Source of the DNA: Streptosporangiaceae bacterium | GTDB taxonomy: Bacteria > Actinomycetota > Actinomycetes > Streptosporangiales > Streptosporangiaceae | DNA: 7,351 nt | Direction: 5' to 3' | Assembly (NCBI GenBank): GCA_030038715.1 | Contig: JASHSO010000380.1 | Span: 1-7,351, forward strand | Shown here: one piece after another, positions 1 through 5,663 of the stretch | How positions within the stretch are numbered: position 1 is the first letter of the stretch | Layout: each line of letters opens with the position of its first letter | Translations under genes and position numbers: made by a program | The notes under the pieces: model-generated | What the model was told of the DNA's origin: nothing | Seen by the model: only the letters and a program-made list of their open reading frames with translations | The model's database searches: none

Positions 1-64
1 AACCTGCGTCCATGACCAAAGCGGCAGCCCGGATGTCAGCATCCTCGACGTGCGTATTCGTCAC
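1..64 (-). CDS. 5' end of an unidentified gene leaving the left edge (partial)
   Basis: A minus-strand frame beginning at GTG 64-62 stays open to base 1 and reads VTNTHVEDADIRAAALVMDAG. This Asp/Ala-rich, helix-like sequence resembles real high-GC coding sequence more than the other frames here. Only 21 codons are visible, so no family can be named. No Shine-Dalgarno sequence lies just upstream of the GTG. The frame also stays open some way further upstream, with an ATG at 148-146 and a GTG at 157-155, so the start is uncertain. Translation without a leader is possible but unproven. It may be a chance frame, but no other gene explains this edge. Confidence 0.35.
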   Translation of the reverse strand, partial: MTNTHVEDADIRAAALVMDAG

Positions 65-139
65 GCAAGCGCTGACAAGTCCAGTGTTCAGGTGGCGTCG
101 AGCCGAAGCTATGAGGGCGCCCGGAGCATGCCCGCCGTC

Positions 140-159
140 GGCGCACATCGGGCGCACAT
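140..159. repeat. 9-bp direct repeat, 11-bp period
   Basis: GGCGCACAT occurs at 140-148 and again at 151-159, a spacing of 11 bp or about one helical turn. It lies about 75-95 bp upstream of the putative left-edge gene. It could be part of a protein-binding site or be chance. Confidence 0.5.
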
Positions 160-177
160 AAGGTCGGCAGGTCCTGT

Positions 178-197
178 GAGATGCCGAGAGATGCCGA
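178..197. repeat. 10-bp perfect tandem duplication
   Basis: GAGATGCCGA occurs twice head to tail (178-187 and 188-197), followed by GA, the first bases of a third copy. TCGGCA at 164-169 is the reverse complement of TGCCGA inside each copy, so a hairpin with either copy is possible. The function is unknown. Confidence 0.65.
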
Positions 198-320
198 GAA
201 CATCTTGGCAGGTCAACGCGCATCGCTCGGGCATCGACCGAGGTCGCCGAGGGCCAGGAACTAGACCCGGCCTACAGGCCGACTCGCCCGCCGCCTGCAA
301 CTGTGACCTGGGGTGGATGG

Positions 321-351
321 CGACGGTCTGTGCCGTCGGGCCCGTCCGGGC
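321..351 (-). terminator. two consecutive hairpins downstream of the methyltransferase
   Basis: CGACGG (321-326) pairs perfectly with CCGTCG (333-338) around a 6-nt loop. Immediately beside it GCCC (340-343) pairs with GGGC (348-351) around GTCC. They lie about 50-80 nt beyond the methyltransferase stop. No T-run follows on the minus strand, so this would be a U-less actinobacterial-type terminator or just GC-rich structure. Confidence 0.3.
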
Positions 352-401
352 AGATTTCGCGCGCTGGCGCCTCTTCGTGGCACCAGTGTGCAGGCAGTCC
401 G

Positions 402-1139
402 CTACGAGTTCGCGGCGGGCTTGCGGGCGATAAAGACCAGTTCGAGGCCGGGACGGTCCGGGGCGCCGCGGACGTCCGCCAGCTCAAAGCCCGCTGAGGA
501 GAGCGACTCCTCGATCACCGCACGCGGCGGGTAACGCCGGGTGCCCGCCGAGGTCAACCTTGCCCCGTCGGCCGCGAAAACGTACGTCCGCAGTGTGCTC
601 ACCAGGTCACCCTTCACTTGGGTCACCTCAAGCCAGCTCTCGAACACGCCCGTATCGGCAGCTTCGCGCCGGACATAGGTGCTCTCGCGGTTCCAGCGCA
701 GCCACGGTCGGTCGGTCGGGTCCACGGACTCGAACACCAGGTAGCCGCCGGGGCGGAGGGCCGCATAGACGCTGGCCAGCGTCGCCAGCCAGTCCTGTGG
801 GGTGAGGAACACATTGCTAACGTTGCCGGTCATCGTCGCCAGGTCTACCGCGAGCGGGGGGAGGCTCGTTACGTCGCCATGGATCCATCGCACCCGCTGC
901 GCGCCGGGCTTGGCCCGGGCGACGTCCAGCGACGCCGCGGCCGGGTCCAGCCCGACGACCTCAAGGCCATGCTCGGCTAGCATGCACGCCCAGTTACCCG
1001 TCCCGCAGCCGACATCCAGAACGCTGCGCGCACCGAGCTCAGCCGTGATCGCCAGGTAGTAGGGCAGGTCGACGCGCTCCCCTTCCCACAGGTCATAGAT
1101 CCTGGCGAGCCGCGGCTCGGCGAAGAGGGCATCTGGCAC
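402..1139 (-). CDS. class I SAM-dependent methyltransferase, substrate unknown
   Basis: The predicted 245-residue cytosolic enzyme should transfer a methyl group from S-adenosylmethionine. The SAM-binding Rossmann fold is clear: motif I LDVGCGTG at residues 41-48, the acidic end of beta-2 in GLDP (63-66, D65 contacting the ribose), GDV at 88-90, and the post-core LRPGGYLVFE at 128-137. The N-terminal YDLWEGERVDLPYYL segment (about 15-29) resembles the lid helix of small free-standing methyltransferases of the Methyltransf_11/25 type. The C-terminal half holds a mainly beta insertion that probably shapes the substrate site, but the acceptor cannot be inferred. The GTG at 1139-1137 is chosen because homology-like sequence begins there. 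The frame stays open to an ATG at 1256, but those 39 residues are Cys/His/Pro-rich and not domain-like. No Shine-Dalgarno precedes the GTG; TACGCT ends 8 nt upstream and could be the -10 of a leaderless message. It is divergent from the NmrA-like gene. I am sure of the fold, not of the substrate. Confidence 0.9.
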   Translation of the reverse strand: MPDALFAEPRLARIYDLWEGERVDLPYYLAITAELGARSVLDVGCGTGNWACMLAEHGLEVVGLDPAAASLDVARAKPGAQRVRWIHGDVTSLPPLAVDLATMTGNVSNVFLTPQDWLATLASVYAALRPGGYLVFESVDPTDRPWLRWNRESTYVRREAADTGVFESWLEVTQVKGDLVSTLRTYVFAADGARLTSAGTRRYPPRAVIEESLSSAGFELADVRGAPDRPGLELVFIARKPAANS

Positions 1140-1182
1140 GGTAAACCAGCGTAGCGAGGGCCGGTAGGTGGTAGCTCGACGA

Positions 1183-1202
1183 CAGAGCCCGACCTGGCTC
1201 TG
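1183..1202. promoter_or_regulatory. 7-bp perfect inverted repeat in the divergent intergenic region
   Basis: CAGAGCC (1183-1189) and GGCTCTG (1196-1202) form a perfect inverted repeat around a 6-bp centre. It lies 44-63 bp upstream of the methyltransferase GTG and about 120 bp upstream of the NmrA-like ATG. An operator for a dimeric regulator of both genes is possible. No regulator gene is adjacent, and no consensus -35/-10 pair was found for either gene. Confidence 0.3.
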
Positions 1203-1321
1203 GCCTGCGTGGGACGAGCAATGTGGCAGCGGCGGCTCTAGCATGCGGATATGCACATTGCCTTGGCCGCCGGGGTCGGCCGGAGCCTGGGGCAGACGGC
1301 GACGATGCCGGGGGACGGCGG

Positions 1322-2251
1322 ATGACTCAGCTCGATGTTGTCACCGGCGCGTTCAGCTACTCTGGCGCCGCCATCGCCGCTGAGCTGCAGCGGCGCGGGC
1401 ACCGGGTGCGCACGCTGACCGGCCATCCGCAACGCGCTCCGGCAGGCACCGAGGTGGAGGTCCGTCCGCTCGACTTCAGCGATGGCGACAGCCTGGCCCG
1501 GTCCATGGCAGGCGCGCACACGCTGTACAACACCTACTGGGTGCGGTTCGCCCACGGGCGGGTCGACCACGTGCAGGCCGTGGCCAACAGCAAGGTACTG
1601 TTCGGGGCGGCAGCGAGAGCCGGCGTCGCCCGCATCGTGCACGTCTCGATCACCCATCCCAACCTGAGCTCGCCGGACTCGTACTTCCGCGGCAAGGCCG
1701 AGGTCGAGCAGGCGCTGGCTGCGAGCGCGGTTCCCTATGCCGTAGTCCGGCCGGCGATCCTCTTCGGCGGCGATGGCGTCCTGGTCAACAACATCGCCTG
1801 GCTGCTGCGGCGGCTGCCGGTGTTCGCCGTGGGTGGCCGAGGTGACTACCGAGTTCGGGCGATCCACGTGGACGACCTGGCCAGGCTCTGCGCGGACCTG
1901 GGCGCACGGTCCGACACGCTGGTGGCGGACGCCGTCGGCCCGCAGTCCCTGACGTTTCGCGAGATGGTGGCTGCCATCCGGCAGGCAGTCGGCAGCCGCG
2001 CGGTGATACTCCCAGTTCCCGCGGCGCTGATCCCGGTGCTGGCAAGGATCTTGTCGGTCGCGCTCCGGGACACGCTGCTGACCGCCGGCGAGTACAGCGC
2101 TATGGCGGCGGGGCTGGCGGACTCCGACGCTCCGTCCACCGGGCGGATCGTGTTCACGGACTGGGTCGGTGAACACGGGCAAGAACTCGGCCGCAGTTAC
2201 GCTAACGAGCTAGACCGCCACTTCCGGGCTGCCCGCCACTCGCCGGGGTGA
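1322..2251 (+). CDS. NmrA-like NAD(P)-binding Rossmann-fold protein (atypical SDR)
   Basis: The 309-residue protein has the architecture of atypical/extended short-chain dehydrogenases of the NmrA / NDUFA9-like group. The N-terminal beta-alpha-beta carries the dinucleotide-binding turn TGAFSYSGAAIA (residues 8-19). LDFSD (about 50-54) sits where these proteins contact the adenine. YFRGK (121-125) preserves a YxxxK pair, so catalysis is possible, unlike in the purely sensory NmrA. VVRPAILFGG (141-150) and the RAIHVDDLA segment (179-187) match the usual strand and HVDDLA signature. The C-terminal 100 residues form the variable substrate domain. Substrate and partner are unknown; roles in this family range from quinone or isoflavone reduction to redox sensing. 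The ATG at 1322 is supported by GGGGAC at 1311-1316, 5 nt upstream. The frame extends upstream to 1223, but that stretch overlaps intergenic DNA and is not domain-like. It is convergent with alaA 64 bp downstream. Confidence 0.9.
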   Translation: MTQLDVVTGAFSYSGAAIAAELQRRGHRVRTLTGHPQRAPAGTEVEVRPLDFSDGDSLARSMAGAHTLYNTYWVRFAHGRVDHVQAVANSKVLFGAAARAGVARIVHVSITHPNLSSPDSYFRGKAEVEQALAASAVPYAVVRPAILFGGDGVLVNNIAWLLRRLPVFAVGGRGDYRVRAIHVDDLARLCADLGARSDTLVADAVGPQSLTFREMVAAIRQAVGSRAVILPVPAALIPVLARILSVALRDTLLTAGEYSAMAAGLADSDAPSTGRIVFTDWVGEHGQELGRSYANELDRHFRAARHSPG

Positions 2252-2267
2252 TGCCGCCGCTGGGACA

Positions 2268-2283
2268 CTGCGGCCCGCCGCAG
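2268..2283. terminator. hairpin between convergent genes
   Basis: CTGCGG (2268-2273) pairs with CCGCAG (2278-2283) around CCCG, in the 64-bp gap between the stop codons of the NmrA-like gene and alaA. A weaker CGAGC/GCTCG pair follows at 2287-2307. Neither strand has a T-tract, so it is at best a U-less bidirectional terminator. The position between convergent stops is the main support. Confidence 0.35.
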
Positions 2284-2315
2284 GACCGAGCGGGCGGACC
2301 TAGCTCGTTCCCTGT

Positions 2316-3527
2316 CTACTGGTGGTAATCGGCCAGGAAGCTTGCCAGCCTGCCGATCGCGTCGTCCAGCACGGGAACCGATGCGAGGAACACCATTCGC
2401 AGGTGGTCGGTGGTCGGCAGGTTGAAGCCCGTGCCGTGCGACAGCAGGACGTGCTCGCGTTCCAGCAGGTCGATGACCATCTGCTCGTCATCGGTGATCT
2501 TGTAGACGGCGGGGTCGAAGCGTGGGAACAGGTAGAGGGCGCCCGCCGGCTGGACGCAGCTGACGCCGGGAATCGCCGTCAACTGCTGCCAGGCGTGGTC
2601 GCGCTGGTCGCGGAGCCTGCCGCCGGGCTCGAGCAGGTGAGTGATGTCTACCAGGCCGCCAAGAGCCGCCTGGATGGCGTGCTGGGCTGGCACATTCGGG
2701 CACAGTCGCATGTTCGCCAGCAGTTCGAGCCCGTCGAGGTAGTCGGCAGCGTGCTGACGTGGTCCCGAGACGACGAGCCAGCCCGAACGGTAGCCTGCGA
2801 GCCGATAAGTCTTCGACAGTCCGCCCAGGGTGAGCACGAGCAGGTCCGGTGCCAGCGCGGCCGCGGACTCGTGCACGGCGCCCTCGTAGAGGATCTGGTC
2901 GTAAATCTCGTCGGTCAGCACCAGCAGGTCGTGCCGCCTGGCGATCTCGAGCAGGCCGAGCAGCGTCGCACGAGAGTAGACAGCACCGGTCGGGTTGTTG
3001 GGGTTGATGATGACCATGGCCCTGGTGTTCGGGGTGATGCTGCTTGCCACGTCGTCTAGGTCCGGAGCCCAGCCGTCCTGCTCATCGCACCGGTAGTGCA
3101 CGGGCCGCCCGCCACACAAGGTGACGGCGCCGGTCCACAGCGGGTAGTCCGGACTCGGGATCAGGACCTCGTCGCCGGTGTCGAGCAGCGCCTGCAAGGA
3201 CATGACGATGAGCTCTGACACCCCGTTACCGAGGAACACGTCATCCGGCCCGACGTCGGCGACGCCGCGGCGCTCGAAGGCCTGCGCGACCGCGAGCCGG
3301 GCCGGGTGGATTCCGCGCGCGTCGCTGTAGCCCTGCGCCTCGCCCAGGTTCAGCAGCACCTCGCGCACGACATCTTCTGGTGCCTCCAGTCCGAACGGTG
3401 CCGGATTACCGAGGTTGAGCTTGATGACGCGATGTCCTTCGGCCTCTAGTTGCCTGGCCCTGCGCAGCACCGGTCCGCGAATGTCATACCGGACGTTCCT
3501 GAGCCTGCTCGCCTGGGTCAGATCCAC
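2316..3527 (-). CDS. alaA: AlaA-type alanine/pyruvate aminotransferase (PLP fold type I)
   Basis: The 403-residue protein closely follows the AlaA pattern (E. coli AlaA is also about 405 aa), which makes alanine from pyruvate and glutamate. AlaA-like landmarks are YDIRGPV (14-20), LNLGNPAPFG (37-46), GNGVSELIV (100-108), the NPNNPTG loop (175-181), TDEIYD (205-210, D206 and Y209 contacting the cofactor), GLSKTYRLAGYR (236-247) with Schiff-base lysine K239, MRLCPNVPAQHAIQ (273-286) and R377 in HLRM, the expected carboxylate-binding arginine. From memory, the residue before GLSK is Asn in E. coli and Gly here, probably tolerated. Mycobacterial relatives are often annotated aspC, so aspartate activity cannot be excluded. 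The GTG start at 3527 is fixed by a perfect GGAGG (3540-3536) 8 nt upstream. It lies 105 bp downstream of the small hypothetical gene on the same strand, so cotranscription is plausible, and it is convergent with the NmrA-like gene. Confidence 0.93.
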   Translation of the reverse strand: MDLTQASRLRNVRYDIRGPVLRRARQLEAEGHRVIKLNLGNPAPFGLEAPEDVVREVLLNLGEAQGYSDARGIHPARLAVAQAFERRGVADVGPDDVFLGNGVSELIVMSLQALLDTGDEVLIPSPDYPLWTGAVTLCGGRPVHYRCDEQDGWAPDLDDVASSITPNTRAMVIINPNNPTGAVYSRATLLGLLEIARRHDLLVLTDEIYDQILYEGAVHESAAALAPDLLVLTLGGLSKTYRLAGYRSGWLVVSGPRQHAADYLDGLELLANMRLCPNVPAQHAIQAALGGLVDITHLLEPGGRLRDQRDHAWQQLTAIPGVSCVQPAGALYLFPRFDPAVYKITDDEQMVIDLLEREHVLLSHGTGFNLPTTDHLRMVFLASVPVLDDAIGRLASFLADYHQ

Positions 3528-3536
3528 CGGGAACGC

Positions 3537-3578
3537 CTCCGTCCGGCCGGAATGGCCGCCGATACTCCGTCCCGGCCG
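3537..3578. repeat. imperfect 13/14-bp direct repeat covering the alaA ribosome-binding site
   Basis: CTCCGTCCGGCCG (3537-3549) and CTCCGTCCCGGCCG (3565-3578) differ by one inserted C and are 28 bp apart. On the coding strand the copy nearer the gene contains most of the alaA Shine-Dalgarno; the other repeats the GGAG core without a start nearby. It may be a local duplication or a translational control element. Confidence 0.4.
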
Positions 3579-3626
3579 AGGTTACCCGCTGGCGGCTTTC
3601 GCGCGTCCCGGCGGTCGCAGGCGGCA

Positions 3627-3641
3627 GCGCGCTCAGCGCGC
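3627..3641 (-). terminator. GC hairpin with the stop codon as its loop
   Basis: GCGCGC (3627-3632) pairs with GCGCGC (3636-3641); the three loop bases 3633-3635 are the TGA stop of the small hypothetical gene read on the minus strand. No U-tract follows. It could act as a weak terminator or attenuator between this gene and alaA, or simply reflect GC-rich codons for the final Ser-Ala-Arg. Confidence 0.3.
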
Positions 3642-3923
3642 CGACAGCACCTCGGCGATCTTGGCCGCGGCACCCGGCGGGTCACTGGCGTCGTGCAGCA
3701 CTTCACCCCAGGACCAGCGGTAATACCAGTGCAGGCGGCCAGCGTCATCGGTACCCGGCACGCAGTCGATGCTCTCGGCCAGCATCAGCGCGCCGGGCAG
3801 GAACACGTGCAGCGACGCTGGGTACGACGTCTTGACCGTTGCGTGGAATCCCTCGGTGTCGAGAGCCGTTGCCAGCCTGTGCAAATGGTAACTGCGCGCG
3901 TGGTCACGAGCGCCGTCCTGCAT
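3633..3923 (-). CDS. small hypothetical actinobacterial protein, 96 aa
   Basis: I do not recognise a named family. The product is a soluble single-domain protein without signal peptide or membrane segment. Helix-like residues 7-24 (DHARSYHLHRLATALDTE) are followed by beta-like GFHATV (25-30) and LHVFLPG (38-44). An aromatic strand HWYYRWSWGE (65-74) precedes an Ala-rich closing helix (84-96). The pattern (strand ending in a WSW-type motif, then a helix with GAAAKIAEVL) resembles small uncharacterised proteins I associate with Actinobacteria; this is recollection, not a search. The ATG at 3923 is chosen because GAGG lies 8 nt upstream and the promoter at 3949-3979 would start transcription around 3942. 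The alternative starts ATG 3950 and TTG 3962 overlap or precede the -10. It is probably the first gene of a unit with alaA. Function is unknown, but coding patterning is good. Confidence 0.75.
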   Translation of the reverse strand: MQDGARDHARSYHLHRLATALDTEGFHATVKTSYPASLHVFLPGALMLAESIDCVPGTDDAGRLHWYYRWSWGEVLHDASDPPGAAAKIAEVLSAR

Positions 3924-3948
3924 GTCACCTGCCTCGGGGGGTCGGGAC

Positions 3949-3979
3949 ATTGTGGGCGCCAACTATGGGGCGCTGTCAA
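3949..3979 (-). promoter_or_regulatory. sigma-70-like promoter for the small hypothetical gene (and alaA)
   Basis: On the minus strand a perfect TTGACA -35 (3979-3974) is followed after 19 bp by CACAAT (3954-3949), one mismatch from a TANNNT-type -10. The predicted transcript would start near 3942, about 18 nt before the ATG at 3923. The 19-bp spacer is longer than the ideal 17. GCGCC (3956-3960) and GGCGC (3969-3973) form an inverted repeat inside the spacer, a possible operator. Confidence 0.45.
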
Positions 3980-4008
3980 GCCCGGCCCCGACATGCGGGA
4001 ATGCCGGC

Positions 4009-5445
4009 TCAGCTCTCGGTGGAGCCGTAACCCGGATATCCCTGGTAGCCGTCGATGCCGTAGGCCATGTCCTGCGCGCGGTAGCTGCGCTGGTCATGCT
4101 GGCCGTTGAGGTAGTCCGGCTGCGGGTAGCCGGCCGGGAGCCCGGCCTGGTAGGCGGCCGCGTCATGGCCCGCGTTTCGGTACGCGCCATCCTGGTGGGC
4201 GGCTTCCGGGTAGGCGGCGTCCTGGTAGTGCAGTCCAGGGCTGGCCGCCCCCGGGTAGCTCGAACCCGGGCCGGAGCCCGAGCTGTCGCCGTTGCCGCTC
4301 GGGTATTGCGGGCTCGGCAGGCCCTGGCCGAACGGGACCGGCGCCCCGGACCACGTGTCGGCGCCGCCAGCCGAGTGGCCGTTGCCTGCCGAGTGGCCGT
4401 TGCCGGAGTAGCCGCTGTAGCCGGACTGCTGGGCAGCGGGAGCCTGATAGGCGGGAACGGGCGGCACACTCACGTAGCTGCCGTACGGATTGCCGGCCGA
4501 GGCTGCGGGCATCACCGCGGCGGGCTGGCTCTCGTATCGGTCAGATCTGCTAGCCGGACGGCCTGCAGCCGATCGCCTGGTGCGGTAGGACCGGCTGTCG
4601 GCGGTGTTGATCGCCGGGAACGAGGGACTGGTCAGCGGATCGTCGTCGGCCGGCGCCGACGGCCTGCTGTGGCCACCGTCGCGGGACGGGCGCCCGGCCG
4701 GGGGTGCTGACGGCGCGCTCGGCGGTCCGGCGGAACGGGACGTGGCCTGCTGGCCGGCCAGCCGGGCAAGTGCGGCGGTGCTCTGTGTCGCCGGGTCGTC
4801 GGCACTCGTGCGGTACCGGCCGGGGGAGTGTTGCCTGCGGGAGTCGGGCTGGGGCCTGCTGTCGGGGAGAGACCGGGCATCGGCGAGCTGGCCGGCGTCC
4901 CGTCGGCCGGATGCACCACCGCTCGCCGCGGCCGCCGGCGCGCCATTCATCGGCTTGTCTGCCGCCAGTTCTGCCCAGTAATCGACATCAGACAGGGAAT
5001 CCCACCGAGAGTCCTGGGCGGCCGCCGCTCCGCTTGCCTCGCGCGCGGCAGCCGCCGCCGGGCGCTGGGGCATGCTGCGAGCGACGCGCCGATCTGGGCC
5101 CGGGCCGCCACGCCGCAGCTGTCCCTCGGAGTCGCGCGGGGCTTGCTGGCCGCGGTCGGCCACCGGGCGAGAGGCTCGCTCTGGCGCCTGGCGGGACGCT
5201 CGCTCAGGTGGCCAGTCATGCTCGCTTGCGTTGGCGGGTCGCGGCGGGCGAGCACGGCCTGCTGAGACCGGCTCCTTGTCGCGGGCTGGCTGGCTGGCCG
5301 GGCCGCGGCCTTGTGGGCGCGGCTCGTCCGGCAGGTCGTCGAAGGTGTCGTTGTCCTCGGCTCTCAGGTAGCGCAAGGCGAGCAGAGCGATGATCACGAT
5401 AAGCACAACGACGGCCACGAGGAAGATCAAGATCTTAGTGATCAT
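4009..5445 (-). CDS. single-pass membrane protein with long disordered tail
   Basis: The 478-residue product has an N-terminal hydrophobic helix (residues 2-24, MITKILIFLVAVVVLIVIIA and onward) followed by RYLRAEDNDTFDDLPDEP, consistent with a signal anchor and a cytoplasmic tail. The rest is low-complexity: residues about 35-145 are Arg/Pro/Ala-rich, 166-275 Ser/Ala/Pro/Gln-rich, and about the last 165 Gly/Ser/Tyr/Pro-rich with 19 tyrosines and a GNGHSA duplication. Two segments stand out: WDSLSDVDYWAELAADKP (148-165) and DPLTSPSFPAINTADSRSYR (279-298). They look like short linear motifs. No enzymatic domain is visible. A scaffold, division or envelope role is only an inference from its build. 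Good third-position GC and absence of stops across 478 codons support a real gene. The ATG at 5445 is preferred because GGGA lies about 7 nt upstream. An ATG at 5463 would add six residues, but its AGG is only 2 nt away. No named family recognised. Confidence 0.8.
   Translation of the reverse strand: MITKILIFLVAVVVLIVIIALLALRYLRAEDNDTFDDLPDEPRPQGRGPASQPARDKEPVSAGRARPPRPANASEHDWPPERASRQAPERASRPVADRGQQAPRDSEGQLRRGGPGPDRRVARSMPQRPAAAAAREASGAAAAQDSRWDSLSDVDYWAELAADKPMNGAPAAAASGGASGRRDAGQLADARSLPDSRPQPDSRRQHSPGRYRTSADDPATQSTAALARLAGQQATSRSAGPPSAPSAPPAGRPSRDGGHSRPSAPADDDPLTSPSFPAINTADSRSYRTRRSAAGRPASRSDRYESQPAAVMPAASAGNPYGSYVSVPPVPAYQAPAAQQSGYSGYSGNGHSAGNGHSAGGADTWSGAPVPFGQGLPSPQYPSGNGDSSGSGPGSSYPGAASPGLHYQDAAYPEAAHQDGAYRNAGHDAAAYQAGLPAGYPQPDYLNGQHDQRSYRAQDMAYGIDGYQGYPGYGSTES
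4371..4404 (-). repeat. 18-bp tandem repeat encoding GNGHSA twice
   Basis: CCGAGTGGCCGTTGCC occurs at 4371-4386 and 4389-4404, a period of 18 bp, in frame in the disordered membrane protein. Each copy encodes a GNGHSA hexapeptide. Near-identical codon use suggests a recent duplication, and slippage could change copy number without a frameshift. Confidence 0.75.
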
Positions 5446-5663
5446 CGCACCATCCCACGACATGACCTAGGGGCGGCGCTAGCCAGACCGACGCGGCCAT
5501 CACGCAAGCCTCCCCCGCGCGGGCAAGCACCTTGTCTTCGTTCCTAAGGCTGTACCTGCTGAGCAGTGATTCTCTCGGACGCAATGCGCCTTGTCACGCA
5601 ATTCGGGAAGTTTAGCCGTGTGTTTTGCTCTGATGTGCGCGCCGCGAAGCGTACGTGGCTGCG
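5446..5663 (-). promoter_or_regulatory. leader/promoter region of the disordered membrane protein
   Basis: This 218-bp gap separates the PEBP-lipoprotein stop from the membrane-protein start and is less GC-rich than its surroundings. TAAACT (5614-5609, minus strand) fits a -10 element but has no good -35. GCACCTTGTC (5527-5536) and GCGCCTTGTC (5586-5595) are a 9/10 direct repeat 59 bp apart. CTGCT/AGCAG (5556-5566) is a short palindrome and CCCGCGCGGG (5514-5523) another. A promoter of the membrane gene is expected here; its exact position is not established. Confidence 0.25.

Larger units (their letters stand above)
65..401. other. intergenic region without a convincing gene
   Basis: This 337-bp stretch lies between the methyltransferase stop and the putative left-edge gene. 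A plus-strand frame from 50 to 433 is open, but its product is rich in Arg, Ser, Cys and Ala without domain-like patterning. It also overlaps the methyltransferase 3' end and the left-edge frame, so I do not call it. The region holds short direct repeats at 140-159 and 178-197 and two hairpins at 321-351. No tRNA-like fold or clear sigma-70 promoter pair was found. Confidence 0.5.

Noticed and set aside
50..433. Plus-strand frame of 127 codons in the left intergenic region
   Set aside because: Composition is unpatterned, with no ribosome-binding site, and it overlaps both the left-edge frame and the methyltransferase 3' end.
1140..1256. 39-residue N-terminal extension of the methyltransferase from the ATG at 1256
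   Set aside because: The sequence is Cys/His/Pro-rich and unlike the family; the fold begins just after the GTG at 1139.
1238..2182. Long minus-strand open frame (314 codons) antisense to the NmrA-like gene
   Set aside because: Its product is a His/Arg/Val/Asp-rich shadow of high-GC codons; the plus-strand frame has a clear Rossmann fold and ribosome-binding site.
2322..3059. Plus-strand open frame (245 codons) antisense to alaA
   Set aside because: No domain pattern; it mirrors alaA codons, whose motifs and ribosome-binding site are unambiguous.
3924..3962. TTG/ATG extensions of the small hypothetical protein
   Set aside because: They lie on or upstream of the predicted -10 and lack a ribosome-binding site.
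3450..4109. Plus-strand frame of 219 codons across alaA start and the small gene
   Set aside because: Arg/Gln-rich without pattern, and it would overlap two better-supported genes and the promoter at 3949-3979.
3922..4710. Plus-strand frame of 262 codons opposite the disordered membrane protein (Val/Ala/Arg-rich, looks membrane-like)
   Set aside because: The hydrophobicity is a mirror of Gly/Ser/Tyr/Pro codons. The minus frame is longer, has a real anchor helix and motif-like segments.
4009..5445. A PE/PPE, phage tail-fibre or collagen-like protein in place of the disordered membrane protein
   Set aside because: No PE/PPE N-terminal motif, no Gly-X-Y periodicity and no phage neighbours; the anchor plus mixed low complexity fits better.
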